From Prevotellaceae bacterium UBA2448 (GTDB lineage: Bacteria; Bacteroidota; Bacteroidia; Bacteroidales; Bacteroidaceae), in NCBI GenBank assembly GCA_002342585.1, contig DDQG01000009.1:1-64000 (forward strand): a stretch of 64,000 nucleotides of DNA, given 5' to 3'. The position numbers were made by a program, and so were the translations under genes. Positions 61,232 through 64,000 of this stretch are shown here, piece after piece. Position 1 is the stretch's first letter, and each line of letters starts with the position of its first letter. The notes under the pieces are model-generated. The model was not told the origin of the DNA. It saw only the letters and a list, made by a program, of their open reading frames with translations, and searched no databases.

Positions 61232-62263
61232 ATGCAGAATATAAAGATTACAGTTCTCATAGCTATATATAATGCAGAGAAGTATCTGCACCAGTGTTTG
61301 GATTCGCTTCGTCAGCAAACCCTTCAGGAGTGCGAATTCCTTTGCATCGACGACTGTTCCACCGACTCTTCTGTATCTATCGTCGAGAGTTATGTGGCTT
61401 CCGATTCCCGTTTCAAACTGATGCACACACCAGTTAATAGCGGACAGGCTGTTGCCCGAAATCTCGGTCTTGCCTGTGCCACAGGCGAGTATGTCACTAT
61501 GCTCGATGCCGATGATTGGTTTGTCCCTGATACTTTGGAGTCTGCTTACAGAACTGCACTCGACAACGACTTCCCCGATACTGTTATGTTGCGCTTGATG
61601 ATGGTTGACGAATCCAATGGCACCATCCGTCCTTTCTCTTCGTCTCGCACTCAGCCTACACTTAGCGGACAGGAGGCATTCCGTCTTTCCCTCGACTGGA
61701 GTCTGCATGGTTACTATATAATCCGTCGTGACATCCATCTTCGTTATCCTTACGACGCAACATATCGTGTATATTCCGACGACACTACAACCCGTCTGCA
61801 CTTTCTGCATTCCCGTACTGTGGTGTTCTCAGAAGGGGAGTACTTCTATCGTCAGCATTCCGAATCTGTCACCCATAAATATTCTGTCAATCGTTTCCTC
61901 TTTATGGATGCTATGTCGTTACAGAAACAGTTGATTCAGGAGGAAATTCAAGAAGGTAATATCGACAATCCAGAGGAAATACTTACATACTTTGAGAATC
62001 TTCGCTGGTTCAATTTCCTTTCTATGATGCACTATTTTATAGAGCACAAAAAAAAGATGTCTGCCCAGGAAAAGGCTGACATCTTATCTCGTTTGAAATC
62101 AAAATTGCTGACATTTGAAATCGATCGTATTGAGTCGCGCTTCAAATATCGTTTCGGGTATATTCCCATCCGCAACTGGCGTTTGTTCTACATGCAGGAA
62201 GTAGTCTTCTGGAAAATCCACCCTCTCTATCAGACTTTAAAACTTAGTAAAGCGGCACGTTGA
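61232..62263 (+). CDS. GT2-family glycosyltransferase
   Basis: A 343-residue GT-A transferase. ITVLIAIYNAEKYL, CIDDCSTDSS, MLDADDWFVPD (DxD) and a SGQAVARNLGLACATGEY loop are textbook GT2. The C-terminal 100 residues are basic and helical. It follows the flippase by 1 nt and overlaps rfbC by 20 bp at the convergent stop codons. The cluster's last plus-strand gene; specificity unknown. Confidence 0.88.
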   Translation: MQNIKITVLIAIYNAEKYLHQCLDSLRQQTLQECEFLCIDDCSTDSSVSIVESYVASDSRFKLMHTPVNSGQAVARNLGLACATGEYVTMLDADDWFVPDTLESAYRTALDNDFPDTVMLRLMMVDESNGTIRPFSSSRTQPTLSGQEAFRLSLDWSLHGYYIIRRDIHLRYPYDATYRVYSDDTTTRLHFLHSRTVVFSEGEYFYRQHSESVTHKYSVNRFLFMDAMSLQKQLIQEEIQEGNIDNPEEILTYFENLRWFNFLSMMHYFIEHKKKMSAQEKADILSRLKSKLLTFEIDRIESRFKYRFGYIPIRNWRLFYMQEVVFWKIHPLYQTLKLSKAAR

Positions 62264-62816
62264 TATCGAACACCGGTTCTGCGTCTTTCAGTCGTGGGTG
62301 GTGAGCATCCTTCTCACTCAATATTCGGTTCTCCTTCGGCACCCTCCAGTCTATTCCTAGGTCGGGGTCGTCCCATGCTATGGCACCTTCCGACTGCGGA
62401 GCATAGTAGTTGTCGCACTTATACAGGAAAACGGCTTCGTCGCTGAGTACAGCAAATCCGTGGGCAAATCCGCGTGGTATGAATATCTGTCTGTGGTTTT
62501 CAGCTGTCAGTTCTACGGCTACATGTTTTCCAAACGTAGGTGAACCCTTGCGAATGTCAACAGCTACATCCAGTACGGCACCTTTCACCACACGCACCAG
62601 TTTCGACTGGGTGAATGGTGGTTTCTGGAAGTGCAATCCTCTCACAACTCCTGCTACCGACATACTCTCGTTGTCTTGCACGAATTGAGTCTTGCACACT
62701 TTCTCCTCAAACTCCCTTTGCGAGTAACTCTCAAAGAAATAGCCCCGCGCATCACCGAAGATACGCGGTTCTATTATTTTCACTCCATCTATGTCGGTGT
62801 CGATTACATTTATCAT
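62244..62816 (-). CDS. rfbC: dTDP-4-dehydrorhamnose 3,5-epimerase
   Basis: A 190-residue cupin-fold epimerase for dTDP-L-rhamnose synthesis. KIIEPRIFGDARGYFFESY, GVVRGLHFQKPPFTQSKLVRV (catalytic His) and FIPRGFAHGFAVL with the Tyr-rich YKCDNYYAP are diagnostic. It overlaps the STAS gene by 4 bp (ATGA) upstream and the GT2 gene by 20 bp at the 3' end. rfbA, rfbB and rfbD are not in the window. Its position supports rhamnose in the adjoining glycan, but it is transcribed with alaS and the STAS gene. Confidence 0.93.
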   Translation of the reverse strand: MINVIDTDIDGVKIIEPRIFGDARGYFFESYSQREFEEKVCKTQFVQDNESMSVAGVVRGLHFQKPPFTQSKLVRVVKGAVLDVAVDIRKGSPTFGKHVAVELTAENHRQIFIPRGFAHGFAVLSDEAVFLYKCDNYYAPQSEGAIAWDDPDLGIDWRVPKENRILSEKDAHHPRLKDAEPVFDINVPLY

Positions 62817-63109
62817 AGGATGTTCATCATCATGGTGAATCCAGTCAGGTCGAACACGCTCTTAACTGTTGATTGCAGGTTTTTCAGAGCCAGTTGTCCA
62901 CCTTCTGCCTTCAGTTGCTTGTGCAGGTTCAGCAATGAACGGAGACCAGAACTTGAGATATATTCCAATTCGTTGCAGTCGAAGATAATATCTTTATTTT
63001 CAGCTACTACTTCAGCGATTTCTTCGTTGAAATCTTCTACTGAAGCTGTGTCGAGTCTGCCAATCAGTTCTACGATGGTCTTATCACCTTTTATAACGTT
63101 GATTTCCAT
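62813..63109 (-). CDS. STAS-domain anti-sigma-factor antagonist-like protein
   Basis: A 98-residue STAS domain of the SpoIIAA/RsbV type. MEINVIKGDKTIVEL, GRLDTASVEDF and YISSSGLRSLL (about 50-60) are typical. The residue equivalent to the phosphorylated serine is Ser53; the preceding Asp of the usual DSSG is Ser here. Such proteins normally bind an anti-sigma kinase or regulate transporters, and no partner kinase or phosphatase is seen nearby. It follows alaS by 11 nt and overlaps rfbC by 4 bp. Confidence 0.82.
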   Translation of the reverse strand: MEINVIKGDKTIVELIGRLDTASVEDFNEEIAEVVAENKDIIFDCNELEYISSSGLRSLLNLHKQLKAEGGQLALKNLQSTVKSVFDLTGFTMMMNIL

Positions 63110-63120
63110 ATTATTTTATT

Positions 63121-64000
63121 TTAAAGTTTTGCTAATTCGATTATTTTAGTTACTGCTGTCTTCAGGTCGTCGCAGTTCTTACCGCCAGCAGTAGCGAAGT
63201 GTGGTTGTCCGCCACCGCCGCCCTGAATCAGTTTTGCTGCTTCGCGCACAATCTGTCCGGCATTCTTGCCGTCCTTTACGAGGTTGTCGCTCAGCGATAC
63301 TGTCAGAGTTGGTTTTTCGTTGTAAACGCTTCCTATTGCTACGAGCAGGTTTTCTGGGAACTGTGCTCTCAGCTGGAATGTCATGTCCTTTGCCAGTTGT
63401 GGGTCGAGAGGTACTACACCGGAGATAACCTTCACACCATTCACTTCTCTTGCCTTCTCGATAAGAGTCTCCTTCAGTTTCTTAGCGTTCTGACTCTTGA
63501 ATTCCTCTACCTGACTCTGCAGTTCCTTATTCTCTGCAATAGCCTTCTTGATAGTAGCCATGAGGTCTGGAGCATTATTCAGAAGTGAGCGCAGATTGTT
63601 CATGAAGTCCTGAGTGATGTCGAACAGGTTTTCTACTTCCTTACCTGTGATAGCTTCGATGCGTCGTATGCCGGCAGCAATACTGCTTTCGCTGGTGATA
63701 CGAACCATACCCAGACAACCGGTTGACTTAGCGTGGCAACCACCGCAGAACTCTACGCTGTCGCCAAATTTCACTACGCGCACCTTATCGCCATACTTCT
63801 CACCGAACAGAGCGATAGCTCCCAGTTTTTTGGCTTCCTCGATAGGGTAGTCGCGAAACTCCTCCAAAGGAATATTCTGACGGATGCGTTCGTTTACTAT
63901 GTGTTCTACCTCGCGAATCTGTTCCGGAGTCATCTTCTCGAAGTGTGAGAAGTCGAAGCGCAGACCGTCGGCAGTCACCAGCGAACCCTTCTGTTCCACG
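63121..64000 (-). CDS. alaS: alanyl-tRNA synthetase, C-terminal part (5' end beyond window)
   Basis: The last 292 residues of AlaS, cut by the window edge. GLRFDFSHF precedes the editing domain, whose zinc-binding CGGCH (near residue 84 of the fragment) is intact. The C-Ala region ends with a Gly-rich [15 protein letters not shown], typical of AlaS. The frame is open to the window edge at base 64000, so no start codon should be called here. The STAS gene follows after 11 nt. Confidence 0.93.
   Translation of the reverse strand, partial: VEQKGSLVTADGLRFDFSHFEKMTPEQIREVEHIVNERIRQNIPLEEFRDYPIEEAKKLGAIALFGEKYGDKVRVVKFGDSVEFCGGCHAKSTGCLGMVRITSESSIAAGIRRIEAITGKEVENLFDITQDFMNNLRSLLNNAPDLMATIKKAIAENKELQSQVEEFKSQNAKKLKETLIEKAREVNGVKVISGVVPLDPQLAKDMTFQLRAQFPENLLVAIGSVYNEKPTLTVSLSDNLVKDGKNAGQIVREAAKLIQGGGGGQPHFATAGGKNCDDLKTAVTKIIELAKL

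Noticed and set aside
61181..61810. Minus-strand 209-residue frame
   Set aside because: Antisense to the flippase end and GT2; the GT2 frame has complete motifs, this one has none.
63121..63999. Complete 292-residue AlaX-like editing protein
   Set aside because: The apparent GTG start is internal; the frame stays open to the window edge and includes the C-Ala region, so it is the end of full alaS.

Overview
The window is a stretch of Bacteroidota chromosome, most likely order Bacteroidales and Prevotella-like. The evidence is SusC/SusD outer-membrane pairs, SPII lipoproteins with short lipoboxes, a type IX secretion-like C-terminal tail, a GH97 enzyme, DUF4254/DUF3822/DUF4827/DUF4861-type proteins, and promoters of the Bacteroidetes type (TTTG, 19 nt, TAnnTTTG). 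The species cannot be named from this. I see no tRNA, rRNA, CRISPR array, insertion sequence or prophage.

Layout. 1-4.7 kb: a minus-strand operon, gltX - waaA (Kdo transferase) - DUF4254 - GT4 glycosyltransferase, ending at a 22-bp tandem repeat. 4.8-9.2 kb: a PAP2 phosphatase fused to a barrel-like C-terminus, a divergent NfeD-like/flotillin pair, and a convergent GT2 glycosyltransferase. 9.35-29.7 kb: the accessory part. A seven-gene minus-strand operon (intergenic gaps 14-24 nt) encodes two SusC/SusD pairs and three fasciclin (FAS1) lipoproteins, with no glycosidase, sulfatase, protease or regulator. Immediately downstream is a separately promoted 914-residue secreted protein with a T9SS-like tail.

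29.9-40 kb: mtaB (tRNA methylthiotransferase) on the minus strand; divergently a DUF4861 protein, a small ORF, mfd, a dolichyl-phosphate-mannose-synthase-like GT2, pyrC, a membrane metallophosphoesterase and a PlsC acyltransferase, closed by a strong terminator. 40-43.7 kb: a minus-strand operon, coiled-coil protein - rpe - DUF4827-like lipoprotein - glmM. 43.8-49.7 kb: nrnA-like DHH phosphoesterase and a GH97 enzyme, then convergent aroB and a RecD/Dda-like helicase. 49.7-55.2 kb: a four-gene plus-strand operon (unknown membrane protein, DUF3822, rsmD, VanZ-like) whose end overlaps a convergent outer-membrane beta-barrel protein. 55.4-62.8 kb: an HU gene, then a surface-glycan cluster (three GT2, one GT4, one fucosyltransferase-superfamily protein, a Wzx-type flippase, rfbC). 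62.8-64 kb: a STAS protein and the 3' part of alaS.

Themes. Envelope glycan assembly recurs (Kdo transfer, glycosyltransferases, flippase, rfbC, glmM). Genes are very tightly packed: no gap exceeds about 270 nt, and several convergent pairs overlap at their 3' ends. The least conventional element is the CAZyme-free SusCD/FAS1 operon with its flanking palindromes and the T9SS-tailed neighbour; its ligand cannot be read from the sequence. Several longest-frame starts run into promoter boxes, so shorter starts are chosen here for aroB, nrnA, the coiled-coil gene, pyrC, mfd and others.
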